Shown: piece by piece, positions 24,990 to 33,352 of the stretch
Layout of the letters: each line of letters begins with the position of its first letter
Numbering within the stretch: the stretch's first letter is position 1
Origin: Desulfuromonadaceae bacterium
GTDB lineage: Bacteria > Desulfobacterota > Desulfuromonadia > Desulfuromonadales > SZUA-540
Reading direction: 5' to 3'
DNA length: 42,570 nucleotides
Assembly: GCA_003250235.1 (NCBI GenBank)
Contig: QKGY01000078.1
Location: 1-42,570 of the forward strand
Translations under genes and position numbers: made by a program
Notes under the pieces: model-generated
What the model saw: only the letters and a program-made list of their open reading frames with translations
Told to the model about the DNA's origin: nothing
Database searches by the model: none

Positions 24990-27900
24990 ATGGCTGGTAA
25001 AAAACATACTCTGCCCACACGGATTGTCGACAAATTTCTCGAGGGCAATCTCTCCGTTATTCTCATCCTGCTTTCGTTCCTGGCAGGGGCTGTTGCCCTG
25101 ATCCTGACCCCTCGGGAAGAGGAGCCTCAGATTGTGGTTCCTCTGGCGGATGTGTATGTGCATATGCCGGGAGCCAGTGCCGAAGAGGTGGAGAAACAGG
25201 TTTCGACCCGGCTTGAAAAACTGCTGTGGCAGGTCGACGGTGTAGAATACGTCTATTCAATGTCCCGGCCCGACATGGCGGTGGTCACCGTGCGGTTCTA
25301 TGTCGGCGAGGATCGCATCGATTCCCTGGTCAAACTCCACAACAAGATAAAAACCCATTGCGATATCGTCCCCCCGGGGGTCAGCGGCTGGGTTATCAAA
25401 CCCGTAGAGGTTGACGATGTTCCCATTGTCAATCTGACCCTCTATTCCAAAAATCTTTCCGACTATGACCTGCGACGTGTTTCCGAAGAAGTGGTCGATC
25501 GGCTGCAATCGGTCAAAAACACTTCGGTAACCAAGGTAATCGGTGGTCGTCCCCGTCAAATCCAGGTGGCGATCGACTCCGGCGCCCTGGCAGCGCGGGG
25601 CTTGAGCCTGCTGGATGTTCAGAGGGCCCTTTCGGCCGGGAATCTCGAATTGCCGGCGGGAAATTTTGACAAAAGCAACGAGCAATTTTTGGTTCGTGCG
25701 GGGACCTTTTTCCAGACGGCCTCTGAGGTCGGTGATCTGGTGGTGGGCGTTTCGTCGAATGCCCCTGTGTTTCTCCGTGATGTGGCGAAAATTTCCGATG
25801 CCATGACGGAAGCCGAAACCTATACTCGGTTGCGGTTCGGACCGGCGGAAGCCGGGGCGGATACGAACAGGGAGTATCAGGCCGTCCATATCGCTGTGGC
25901 CAAGCAGAAAGGCACCAATGCGGTAACGGTGGCTGACGAGGTCATCGCCAAAGTCGGGGAAATGCGCGGAACGATCATCCCCGACGATATTGATGTGCGG
26001 GTAACCCGGAACTATGGAGAAACGGCCAATCACAAGGTCAACGAGCTGATCGAGCACCTTGTCATCGCTATTGTGACCGTTCTGGCCCTCATCCTCTTTG
26101 CGCTTGGCTGGCGAGAGGCCATCATCGTTGCGGTATCTATTCCCATCATCTATTCGCTGACCCTGCTGGTCAATTACTGGTTTGGGTATACCATCAACCG
26201 GGTCACTCTGTTTGCCCTCGTGCTGGCCCTGGGATTGCTGGTCGACGACCCGATCGTCGATGTCGAGAACATCTACCGGCACTTCAAAATGAAGAAAGAG
26301 CCCCCCAGGGATGCGGTGCTGACAGCAGTCGACGAGGTCAGGCCCCCGGTGATCCTGGCGACTCTTGCCGTTATCGTGTCGTTTTTGCCCATGCTGTTTA
26401 TTACCGGCATGATGGGTCCCTATATGCGGCCGATGGCGGTTAACGTGCCCTTGACCATGGTGATGTCACTGCTGGTGGCGTTCACGGTCACCCCCTGGAT
26501 GACTTACCATGTTCTCAAGGGCGAATACGGCAAACAGGAAGAGGAATTCGTTCTCGAAGAAAGCAAGATATACAAGATCTACCGGAGTCTGCTATCGCCG
26601 TTTCTGGATTCGCGCCGCAAAGCCTGGATGCTGATAGGGCTGGTAATCATCCTGTTTTTTGGCTCCGTTGCCATGCCGGCATTCAATCTTGTGCCCCTGA
26701 AAATGCTGCCTTTCGACAATAAAAACGAGTTTCAGCTTGTCGTCGATCTCCCGGAGGGGACGACATTGGAAGAGACCGATAAGGCTGTAAGGGCGCTTGA
26801 AGACTATCTGGCTACCGTCAACGAAGTGACGGATTTAGAAGCGTATGTCGGCACGGCCAGCGCCATGGATTTCAACGGAATGGTGCGCCATTATTATTTG
26901 CGACAGGGGGCCAATGTCGCCGATATCCGGGTCAACCTGGTCCAAAAGGGGATGCGTAAGCAGCAGAGTCACGCGATTGCCCTGCGGCTGCGTAACGATC
27001 TGACGCGCATCGCCGAGGCGAACGGCGCTTTGCTCAAAATCGTCGAGGTGCCGCCTGGACCTCCGGTAATCAGCACGTTGGCGGCTGAGGTGTATGCGGA
27101 TCCCGGATTGAGCTATGAAGAGCAGATTGCCGCCGCCCGGGTGGTCAAAGCGCGCATGAGCCAGGAAGATAAGGTCGTGGATGTGGACGATACGGTGGAG
27201 GCCCCCCAACACCGCTTCCATTTTATCCCGGATCGCACCAAGGCGGCACTCTCCGGCGTCACGGATGCTCAGATCTCGCAGACTCTGGCCATCGCCCTCG
27301 CTGGACAAGCGGTTGGGGAAGTGCATCAGCCCACGGAGAGAAACCCTCTGACGATCATGTTGAGGCTGCCACGGCAGGATCGCTCGTCGTTGACGTCCCT
27401 GGAGTCCATCCATGTCAAAGGGAGTTCGGGACAATTGGTCAGGCTCTCGGAGCTGGGTCATTTTGAAGAAGAGACCCTAGAACCGACGATCTTCCACAAA
27501 AATCTCGAACGCGTCGTCTACGTGTTCGGGGAGATGGCAGGAAAAAGCCCGGTTAACGCCATTCTGAATCTCTCTTCGTATTTCAAGAAAGATCCTCTCC
27601 CAGAGGGAACTCGCGTGGTGTGGGGAGGCGAAGGGGAATGGAAGATTACCGTTGATGCGTTCAGAGACCTCGGAATCGCGTTCGGCGCCGCTCTGGTTCT
27701 GATATTCATCCTGCTGCTCATCGAGACAGGCTCCTATGTCATGCCCCTTATCATCATGGCGGCTATCCCTCTGACCATGATCGGCATCATGCCGGGCTTC
27801 TGGCTGCTGAACCTGGTCATGGATCGTCCTGTGGGAGGATTCAATAATCCGGTCTTTTTCACGGCGACTGCCATGATCGGGATGATTGCCCTGGCGGGTA

Positions 27901-28205
27901 TCGTCGTGAGAAATTCCATCATCCTGATCGATTTTATCCATCACGCTCTGAAACGGGGAGTTTCCCTGAAGGAAGCGATTATCGAGAGCGGGGCTGTGAG
28001 GTTAAGGCCGATCATTTTGACGGCCGGAGCAGCCCTTCTGGGCAACTGGATCATCACCTTGGATCCTATTTTTTCAGGGCTGGCCTGGTCCATCATTTTT
28101 GGCGTTTTTGCTTCCACGGCGTTCACCCTGGTGGTGATTCCGGTGGTATACTGGCTTGTGTACGGGAAAAAAGCCGAACAACATGAGAGGAGATTCAGGG
28201 CATGA
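24990..28205 (+). CDS. RND-family efflux pump permease (AcrB type)
   Basis: This 1071-residue inner-membrane proton/drug antiporter has 12 predicted membrane helices and two large periplasmic loops. The TM4 proton-relay pair is visible as GLLVDDPIVDVEN, with Asp419 and Asp420, and TM10-11 have the expected AMIGMIALAGIVVRNSIILI. A helix starting FLEGNLSVILILLSFLAGA forms TM1. The ATG at 24990 has GGAGGG just upstream; a GTG/ATG-type start at 24948 would lie inside the adaptor gene. Compared with AcrB, the replacement of alanine by proline in DDPI and the sequence of the first loop suggest the subgroup often found with DUF2892 genes in Desulfuromonas relatives (inference). The stop overlaps the next start as ATGA. 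Confidence 0.95.
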   Translation: MAGKKHTLPTRIVDKFLEGNLSVILILLSFLAGAVALILTPREEEPQIVVPLADVYVHMPGASAEEVEKQVSTRLEKLLWQVDGVEYVYSMSRPDMAVVTVRFYVGEDRIDSLVKLHNKIKTHCDIVPPGVSGWVIKPVEVDDVPIVNLTLYSKNLSDYDLRRVSEEVVDRLQSVKNTSVTKVIGGRPRQIQVAIDSGALAARGLSLLDVQRALSAGNLELPAGNFDKSNEQFLVRAGTFFQTASEVGDLVVGVSSNAPVFLRDVAKISDAMTEAETYTRLRFGPAEAGADTNREYQAVHIAVAKQKGTNAVTVADEVIAKVGEMRGTIIPDDIDVRVTRNYGETANHKVNELIEHLVIAIVTVLALILFALGWREAIIVAVSIPIIYSLTLLVNYWFGYTINRVTLFALVLALGLLVDDPIVDVENIYRHFKMKKEPPRDAVLTAVDEVRPPVILATLAVIVSFLPMLFITGMMGPYMRPMAVNVPLTMVMSLLVAFTVTPWMTYHVLKGEYGKQEEEFVLEESKIYKIYRSLLSPFLDSRRKAWMLIGLVIILFFGSVAMPAFNLVPLKMLPFDNKNEFQLVVDLPEGTTLEETDKAVRALEDYLATVNEVTDLEAYVGTASAMDFNGMVRHYYLRQGANVADIRVNLVQKGMRKQQSHAIALRLRNDLTRIAEANGALLKIVEVPPGPPVISTLAAEVYADPGLSYEEQIAAARVVKARMSQEDKVVDVDDTVEAPQHRFHFIPDRTKAALSGVTDAQISQTLAIALAGQAVGEVHQPTERNPLTIMLRLPRQDRSSLTSLESIHVKGSSGQLVRLSELGHFEEETLEPTIFHKNLERVVYVFGEMAGKSPVNAILNLSSYFKKDPLPEGTRVVWGGEGEWKITVDAFRDLGIAFGAALVLIFILLLIETGSYVMPLIIMAAIPLTMIGIMPGFWLLNLVMDRPVGGFNNPVFFTATAMIGMIALAGIVVRNSIILIDFIHHALKRGVSLKEAIIESGAVRLRPIILTAGAALLGNWIITLDPIFSGLAWSIIFGVFASTAFTLVVIPVVYWLVYGKKAEQHERRFRA

Positions 28206-28390
28206 CGGTAAACAGATATTTGCGACTGGTAGCAGGGTTCTTTGTAATGCTCAGCGTTGTTCTTTCACAGGTTCATTCCCCCTACTGGCTGTATTTCACA
28301 GCCTTTGTGGGGCTTAATCTGTTCCAGAGCGCTTTTACGAACTGGTGTCCGCTGATGACGATCCTGAAAAAACTGGGGGTCCCCGAATAG
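28202..28390 (+). CDS. DUF2892 (YgaP-type) small membrane protein
   Basis: This 62-residue protein has two predicted membrane helices (LRLVAGFFVMLSVVLSQV and YWLYFTAFVGLNLFQSAF) and the DUF2892 closing motif NWCPLMTILKKLGV. DUF2892 also forms the membrane part of the rhodanese YgaP; here it is free-standing. Its start overlaps the RND stop as ATGA, so it is translationally coupled and belongs to the efflux operon. A role in pump assembly or in handling reduced sulfur or metals is possible but not shown. A strong bidirectional terminator follows at 28414. Confidence 0.87.
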   Translation: MTVNRYLRLVAGFFVMLSVVLSQVHSPYWLYFTAFVGLNLFQSAFTNWCPLMTILKKLGVPE

Positions 28391-28413
28391 CGCGAACGCT
28401 TCATGGAAAGACC

Positions 28414-28447
28414 AAAAAAAGGAGCCCTGTAAAGGGCTCCTTTTTTT
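28414..28447. terminator. Bidirectional intrinsic terminator
   Basis: An A-run plus GGAGCCCT (to 28428) pairs with AGGGCTCC plus a T-run (from 28433), loop GTAA. It ends the efflux operon (+) and, from the other side, the TSCPD gene (-). Confidence 0.88.
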
Positions 28448-28484
28448 GTCCAAGAACGATACGTTTGGCGGCAGGTCTTTTGAG

Positions 28485-28739
28485 TCAGCAGGCCCTTGGC
28501 AGCGTCAATTCTTCAAGGGCCTTGGCCAGCTGGTCGGGACAGCTGGTGCCGTTGCGACAGATGACGCCCCGGGTGCGGTTGATAACGTCCGTAGCTTCCA
28601 TCCCTTGAGCAAGAGCGGAAAGTCCCTGGGCGTTTCCCGAACACCCGCCGATAAACCGGAGGGATTCGATACGTGTTTCAGACAGTTCGATTTCAATAAA
28701 CCGGGCGCAGGTGCCGGTTGTTTTATAGGTGGTTTTCAT
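28485..28739 (-). CDS. Free-standing TSCPD-domain protein (TIGR03905-like)
   Basis: This 84-residue protein has five cysteines, C11, C33, C61, C67 and C84, with the motif NGTSCPDQLAKAL that names the TSCPD domain. The same domain occurs at the C-terminus of some ribonucleotide reductases (NrdJ/NrdZ type), where it is thought to help bind metal or DNA. Free-standing proteins of this length form the TIGR03905 family, of unknown function. The FIGGCSGNAQGLSALAQGM segment is also typical. The ATG at 28739 has AGGAAAGGG upstream; a longer frame of 16 extra residues is not conserved in appearance. It lies 120 bases downstream of the chemoreceptor gene and may have its own promoter. Confidence 0.86.
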   Translation of the reverse strand: MKTTYKTTGTCARFIEIELSETRIESLRFIGGCSGNAQGLSALAQGMEATDVINRTRGVICRNGTSCPDQLAKALEELTLPRAC

Positions 28740-28859
28740 GGGGTCCCTTTCCTGTGCGCGAATGATTGCCTCTGGCAAAATCGGCAAATGCTAGCACAGG
28801 GTGGTAGCGTGGGCAATTCAAAAATATGAAAAGCTGAATGTTTGGAAATTCATTCTCGA

Positions 28860-30551
28860 CTAGATTGTTTCGATTGATTTGAAAGCCGAGGCGAGGTCTC
28901 GCAGGGTGTGAACGAGAATCTCAAGATCCCGGATCTCTTTAGAGATAATGTCGGCCTTCTCCGCGTTGCCCCGTAAACGTTGCTCGGAACGGGCAAAGTG
29001 GGTGAACACGCGGGTGGAGGTGTCAAGCAGGAACCGGGACGCCTCATTGATGGCCATGAATTGCCTTTCGCGTTCCGCGAGGCTTCTGTCGAATTCCCGG
29101 TTGGCTTTGACCTGCTCTTCCATCCCCCGCCGGATCTGGTCGGAAGCGGCATTCATCTGATTGACCCCCTCCATGATCCGACTGATGGCTACCTGCTGTT
29201 CATGTTGAGATCTGGCGATGGCTTTTACGGAACGAAGACTGTGGCCGGCGTCATCCAGAAGAGCCCTGGCCCTCTCCCCCTGGCGGGATGTCAGAGTGGC
29301 GATTTCGTCGGAACTGCGAGCGGCCTGGTTGGAGCTTTGCAGGATTTTGTTCAGGGCTTCTCCGGTAGAGAAAGACAGCTCTTTACCTTTGGAGATGCGC
29401 CTGCCGGTCGCTTCGACCGCATCGGTCATCTCCCGGGTATCGCCTTGTATCGCCTTGATGATATGGTGAATTTCCTGTGCGCTGGAAGTGGTTCTGTCGG
29501 CAAGATCCCGTATCTCTTCCGCAACCACGGAAAATCCTTTTCCTTCCTCTCCGGCTTTGGCGGCAATGATGGCGGCGTTGAAGGCCAGCAGTTCCGTATC
29601 GGAAACCAGCTCTTTGATAACCTCGATGATCTTGACCACCTCCCCCGTCTGGCGGGAAAGACGTGCCATGGCATCTTTTGTTTTCTGGCTCTCGCGATCA
29701 ATTCGTTCCATTTCTTCAATGGACGATTTGACCACCAAAAGCCCGTTTTCGGCATCTTTTTTGACCGCATCGGCTGCCTGGGCGCTGGTCAGTGAGCCGG
29801 TACGGATTTTTCCTAGAGAATCCCCGATAGAGTCCAGGTCATGGGCCGTCCCTTCAACGGCCCGGGCGATCTCTTCGGCTTGCTCGGCGACTTCGCGCAC
29901 GCTGGAAGCCATCTCTTCAACGCTGGTTGTCGTTTCCATAAACTGAGCAGTGGAATGGTCAATTGCGGAAGACATTTCTTCCAGCGATGCGAATAACTGG
30001 CGCGAAAGAGCCGATTCATCCTGCGTTCTGTGGGAGAGGACCTCTATCTGTTTCGTGATCTGCTGCTGCTTGTCATCTATCGCCTCGACATCTTTACGGC
30101 TGTCCAAGGCGGCAGAGAGCCCTTCTCGGGCCCGCTCGGACAGATAGTGGCTTGAATCGGCCATGGAGCGATAGAGAGGAACAAATTCGTCGACCGTTTT
30201 CAAGAGGCGTTGAATCAAGCTTTCTACCTGGGAAACAGCCTCATTGACGGCGCGCTCAAGAGCCTCGGCGGTTTCCCCGTTCACGGCGATGTTACCGGCC
30301 AGGGGGCGAAGCATGTCGAGTTGTTTGCGAAGCAGCTTCTGAAGCGTCAGACGGATAAAAAGATACAGGGATGCGCCAAGAAAAAGACCCATGACGAGAC
30401 AGGCGAAAACAAAGGGCAGAGAGAGAGCCGACTCGCCGATGATTGCGGCGGCGAATGCCGGAAAAATCGCCCCGGCAGCCAGACCACCAATCAGGGTGAC
30501 GATAAAGACCTTTTTCATGTAGGAAAAGGATTTTCCACCGGATGAGGCCAT
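28860..30551 (-). CDS. Methyl-accepting chemotaxis-type signalling protein without sensor domain
   Basis: This 563-residue protein has two N-terminal membrane helices (about 14-37 and 44-66) joined by a loop of only a few residues, then a long coiled-coil cytoplasmic part. The chemoreceptor tip is recognisable in ELLAFNAAIIAAKAGEEGKG followed by FSVVAEEIRDLADRT. The canonical tip reads AAIEAARAGE; here the first glutamate is Ile. No HAMP domain is obvious, there is no periplasmic sensor domain, and no CheR-binding pentapeptide at the C-terminus. It probably senses a membrane or cytoplasmic cue. The ATG at 30551 follows AGGAGGA; seven upstream residues are rejected. No che or flagellar genes are in the window. 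It diverges from the TatD gene. Confidence 0.92.
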   Translation of the reverse strand: MASSGGKSFSYMKKVFIVTLIGGLAAGAIFPAFAAAIIGESALSLPFVFACLVMGLFLGASLYLFIRLTLQKLLRKQLDMLRPLAGNIAVNGETAEALERAVNEAVSQVESLIQRLLKTVDEFVPLYRSMADSSHYLSERAREGLSAALDSRKDVEAIDDKQQQITKQIEVLSHRTQDESALSRQLFASLEEMSSAIDHSTAQFMETTTSVEEMASSVREVAEQAEEIARAVEGTAHDLDSIGDSLGKIRTGSLTSAQAADAVKKDAENGLLVVKSSIEEMERIDRESQKTKDAMARLSRQTGEVVKIIEVIKELVSDTELLAFNAAIIAAKAGEEGKGFSVVAEEIRDLADRTTSSAQEIHHIIKAIQGDTREMTDAVEATGRRISKGKELSFSTGEALNKILQSSNQAARSSDEIATLTSRQGERARALLDDAGHSLRSVKAIARSQHEQQVAISRIMEGVNQMNAASDQIRRGMEEQVKANREFDRSLAERERQFMAINEASRFLLDTSTRVFTHFARSEQRLRGNAEKADIISKEIRDLEILVHTLRDLASAFKSIETI

Positions 30552-30575
30552 GGGTCCTCCTGTATGAAACAATCA

Positions 30576-30636
30576 TTAGCTACGCAATTTCAATCTGTTA
30601 GCACTATCATAGAATGGAAATTGTCGCAATAGCTAA
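30576..30636. repeat. Long imperfect inverted repeat in a divergent intergenic region
   Basis: TTAGCTA (30576-30582) and CAATTTC (30585-30591) are mirrored by GAAATTG (30617-30623) and TAGCTAA (30630-30636). Fourteen bases on each side match, with unequal spacers of 2 and 6. It sits between the divergent chemoreceptor and TatD genes and could be a paired operator or a cruciform. Confidence 0.42.
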
Positions 30637-30668
30637 AAAGAATGAAATCTTTTCTGCAGGAGGGTCCT

Positions 30669-31526
30669 ATGGTAGCATTGGGGCCGATGCGCGAAGATAC
30701 CGGCTTTTTTTTCGATACCCATGTTCACCTGGATCGTCTCGAGGAAGATCAGTGTCTCGAATCAGAGCTTGATTGCGCCAGGGGGGCAAATGTTGGTGGA
30801 TTTCTTGTTCCGGGCGTCAGACCCTGGGATTGGGACGTCTTACTCGAAACGGTGCGAAAAATCCCGTCCGCACTTGCCGCCCCCGGAATTCATCCCATGG
30901 TGGCTTCGGCGTGGGATCGCTCGGTTTGTGAGAAACTTCGTCTCCTGCTGAAGGAGCCGGATGTTGTCGCCCTGGGGGAGGTGGGCCTTGACGGACTTCT
31001 CCCCGATGTTCCCTTGCCCGTACAGGAAAAAGCGTTCCGGGAGCAGGTTTGCCTAGCGGTTGAGGCAGAGATCCCCCTGCTGATCCATTGCCGAAAAGCC
31101 TTCTCGAGTCTTCTGTCCATTCTGAAGCAGGAACAGGCCCATCGCGTCGGAGGCATTTTTCACGGATTTTCCGGCAGTCTAGAGGTAGCCCGCGAAGCGA
31201 TTCGCCTGAATTTTGCGATCGCGTTTGGTGGCCCGGTTACCTATCCCAATGCCCGCCGGGCGCCTCAGACCCTTCAGGCGATTCCCGCCGAATGGGTTGT
31301 TCTGGAAACCGATGCTCCGGATCTCCCCCCCTATCCGCATCAGGGATCGAACAACCGTCCGTGCTATCTGGATCTCATCGCCAGAAAAGTGGCCGAATTG
31401 CGGGGATGGAGTCTCGAAGAGACAGCGCGGATTACGACGCAGAATGCTTTTCGCGTGCTAAGGATCGACAACAGCTACCGGGACAGATATTTTCCGCCGG
31501 GCATGGAGATTCAGGGAAATGAGTGA
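30669..31526 (+). CDS. TatD-family metal-dependent hydrolase (DNase)
   Basis: This 285-residue TIM-barrel protein is of the TatD/YcfH family, two-metal hydrolases active on DNA 3' ends and implicated in repair of oxidised DNA. Metal ligands are visible in order: His18 and His20 (THVHLD), Glu104 (GEVGLD), His140 (IHCRKA), His165 (FHGFSGS) and Asp215 (ETDAP). The ATG at 30669 has AGGAGGG upstream; an earlier ATG at 30642 lies before that site. The last 8 bases overlap tcdA, so the two are translationally coupled. Some paralogues are cytoplasmic proteins of uncertain substrate. Confidence 0.93.
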   Translation: MVALGPMREDTGFFFDTHVHLDRLEEDQCLESELDCARGANVGGFLVPGVRPWDWDVLLETVRKIPSALAAPGIHPMVASAWDRSVCEKLRLLLKEPDVVALGEVGLDGLLPDVPLPVQEKAFREQVCLAVEAEIPLLIHCRKAFSSLLSILKQEQAHRVGGIFHGFSGSLEVAREAIRLNFAIAFGGPVTYPNARRAPQTLQAIPAEWVVLETDAPDLPPYPHQGSNNRPCYLDLIARKVAELRGWSLEETARITTQNAFRVLRIDNSYRDRYFPPGMEIQGNE

Positions 31527-32280
31527 ACAGCGTTTCAGTCGTCTGGAACTGGTCGTCGGCGTCGAGGGAGTTCGAAGACTCGCCTCGGCCTCCGTTGCCG
31601 TTTTCGGGGTCGGCGGCGTCGGCAGCTATGCCGTAGAAGCCCTGGTGCGGGGTGGCATCGGTCGGCTGACCCTGGTGGATTTCGACGATATCTGTTTGAG
31701 CAATATCAACAGACAACTGCATGCCACGGAAAGCACTTTGGGGCAGCCCAAGGTCACGATTATGGCGGAGCGCTGCCTCCAGATCAACCCGGCGCTACAG
31801 GTCGAGCCACTCAAAGTCTTTTACGAGGCAAACAACTCCGAAGAGCTGCTGGGGCGAGGCTATGATTACGTCCTTGACTGCATCGACAACATCACCTCCA
31901 AACTGCACCTGATCCAGAGTTGCCGGGAAAGAAACCTCCCGGTTATTTCGGCCATGGGGGCCGGAAACAAACTCGATCCCTCCAAAATCAGTGTCGGTGA
32001 CCTTTTCCATACGCAGAAATGTCGATTGGCCCGGGTTATCCGCAAGGAACTGAGACGCCGGGGGATCACGTCCCAGGTAAAGGTCGTTTATTCCACCGAA
32101 GAGTTCGTCCCTCGCGAAACGGAAATGGCAAGCCAGGGCGGAGGTGGCCGGAGAGGAGATGGCCGCGGTACCCCTGAATTTACCAAAATGCTCCTGGGGA
32201 GTTCTTCCTACATACCGCCGATTTTCGGCATGACGATGGCAGGCGAGGTTCTTCGCACCCTGCTCAAAGACCGGAGATAA
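31519..32280 (+). CDS. tcdA: tRNA threonylcarbamoyladenosine dehydratase TcdA (ThiF/MoeB family)
   Basis: TcdA (CsdL/YgdL) uses ATP to cyclise the t6A modification at tRNA position 37 into ct6A. The 253-residue protein has a Rossmann nucleotide motif GVGGVGS at residues 30-36, then VDFDDICLSNINRQLHA with the conserved Asp and Arg-Gln pair of E1-like enzymes. DCIDNITSKLHLIQSC and SAMGAGNKLDPSKI follow, and SSYIPPIFGMTMAGEVLRTL closes it. The motif MGAGNKLDP marks TcdA rather than MoeB or ThiF. It overlaps the TatD gene and is followed by the TauE/SafE gene two bases after its stop, so it belongs to a three-gene unit. Confidence 0.93.
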   Translation: MSEQRFSRLELVVGVEGVRRLASASVAVFGVGGVGSYAVEALVRGGIGRLTLVDFDDICLSNINRQLHATESTLGQPKVTIMAERCLQINPALQVEPLKVFYEANNSEELLGRGYDYVLDCIDNITSKLHLIQSCRERNLPVISAMGAGNKLDPSKISVGDLFHTQKCRLARVIRKELRRRGITSQVKVVYSTEEFVPRETEMASQGGGGRRGDGRGTPEFTKMLLGSSSYIPPIFGMTMAGEVLRTLLKDRR

Positions 32281-32282
32281 CG

Positions 32283-33035
32283 ATGGATGCATTTGTCTGG
32301 CAGGCTGCTGCACTCGCACTGGTGGGTATTGTGGCGGGATTTCTCAACGTCATGGCCGGTGGCGGGTCGTTGCTGACCCTGCCATTGCTGATCTTTCTCG
32401 GTCTTCCCGCTGCCGTTGCCAACGGAACCAACCGGGTGGCGATCTTTTTTCAGAACTTATTCGCCATCAACGGATTTCGGCGTCAGGGGATATTTCCGGC
32501 GCGACTGGCACTGCTGTGCACCCTTCCGGCGTTGGCCGGCAGTTATTTTGGTGCCAACATGGCCATCACCATGGACGACGAGCTGTTCCGGCGCGTTCTG
32601 GCCATGATCATGGTCGGCGTCATGGTGTTTACGGCCATCGACCCGATGCGAAGATTACGGCTGGGAGAGGTACACATGACGTTCATGCGGTCCTCGGTTC
32701 TGGTCGTTTCATTTTTCTTTGTGGGGGTTTATGGCGGGTTTGTCCAGGCGGGAGTTGGGTTCATTATCATTACGGCCCTGCTTGTTCACGGGCTCGATCT
32801 GGTACGCATCAATGCGATCAAGGTCATCGTGATTTTCTGTTTCACGATCGTTGCCCTGGCTATCTTTATGCTTCATGGGCAGGTCAACTACGGTCTGGGG
32901 CTCTCCCTGGCCGCAGGCAATTCGATCGGAGGCTGGGTGGCCACCCATGTGGCGGTAAAAAAGGGCCACGACTGGATTAAGAAAGTCGTGACCCTGACCG
33001 TGTTTGTCTTTGCCCTCAAATTGTTCTTCAGCTGA
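32283..33035 (+). CDS. TauE/SafE-family sulfite/organosulfonate permease-like protein
   Basis: This 250-residue membrane protein has about eight hydrophobic segments. The family glycine-rich motif in the first helix (GIVAGFLNVMAGGGSLLTLP) and its repeat (GVYGGFVQAGVGFIIITAL) mark the TauE/SafE (DUF81) family. NGTNRVAIFFQN and KVIVIFCFT are further matches. Members export sulfite, sulfoacetate or other anions; the substrate here is unknown. It starts two bases after tcdA with a GGAG site in the tcdA end. Its stop is two bases from the end of the converging dodecin gene, and no terminator was seen between them. Confidence 0.91.
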   Translation: MDAFVWQAAALALVGIVAGFLNVMAGGGSLLTLPLLIFLGLPAAVANGTNRVAIFFQNLFAINGFRRQGIFPARLALLCTLPALAGSYFGANMAITMDDELFRRVLAMIMVGVMVFTAIDPMRRLRLGEVHMTFMRSSVLVVSFFFVGVYGGFVQAGVGFIIITALLVHGLDLVRINAIKVIVIFCFTIVALAIFMLHGQVNYGLGLSLAAGNSIGGWVATHVAVKKGHDWIKKVVTLTVFVFALKLFFS

Positions 33036-33037
33036 CC

Positions 33038-33256
33038 CTACTTGAGCTCGAACGCGACCTTCAAAACCACTTGATATTCACTGACCTTGCCTTCGGCAGA
33101 AACGTGTCCGCGGATATCCTGAACCTCGAACCAGGACAGCCGCTCCAGCGAGTGTTGGGCGCGACTGACCGCCGCCTGTATCGCTCCTTCGATGCTTTCG
33201 CTGGAAACGCCGATGATCTCGACCTTCTTGTATATGCGATCCGCTCCATACGTCAT
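33038..33256 (-). CDS. Dodecin (flavin-binding dodecamer)
   Basis: Dodecins are small proteins that assemble into hollow spheres of twelve subunits and store or buffer flavins. The 72-residue product fits the family length. The opening IYKKVEIIGVSSESIEGAI, the LSWFEVQDIRGHV strand with the flavin-stacking tryptophan (Trp42) and the closing EYQVVLKVAFEL are all characteristic. The ATG at 33256 follows GGGAGGGA; 17 extra upstream residues in the same frame are rejected. It converges with the TauE/SafE gene. It probably has its own transcript, though the GGDEF gene lies about 100 bases upstream on the same strand. Confidence 0.93.
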   Translation of the reverse strand: MTYGADRIYKKVEIIGVSSESIEGAIQAAVSRAQHSLERLSWFEVQDIRGHVSAEGKVSEYQVVLKVAFELK

Positions 33257-33352
33257 GAAGAGTCCCTCCCTTTCCTTGGGGTTTAGACTCATCTTAACAG
33301 CTGCCACGGGCTTGTAAAGCGGCCGGTCGCAGGAGGTTTCCGGCAGCGGAAA

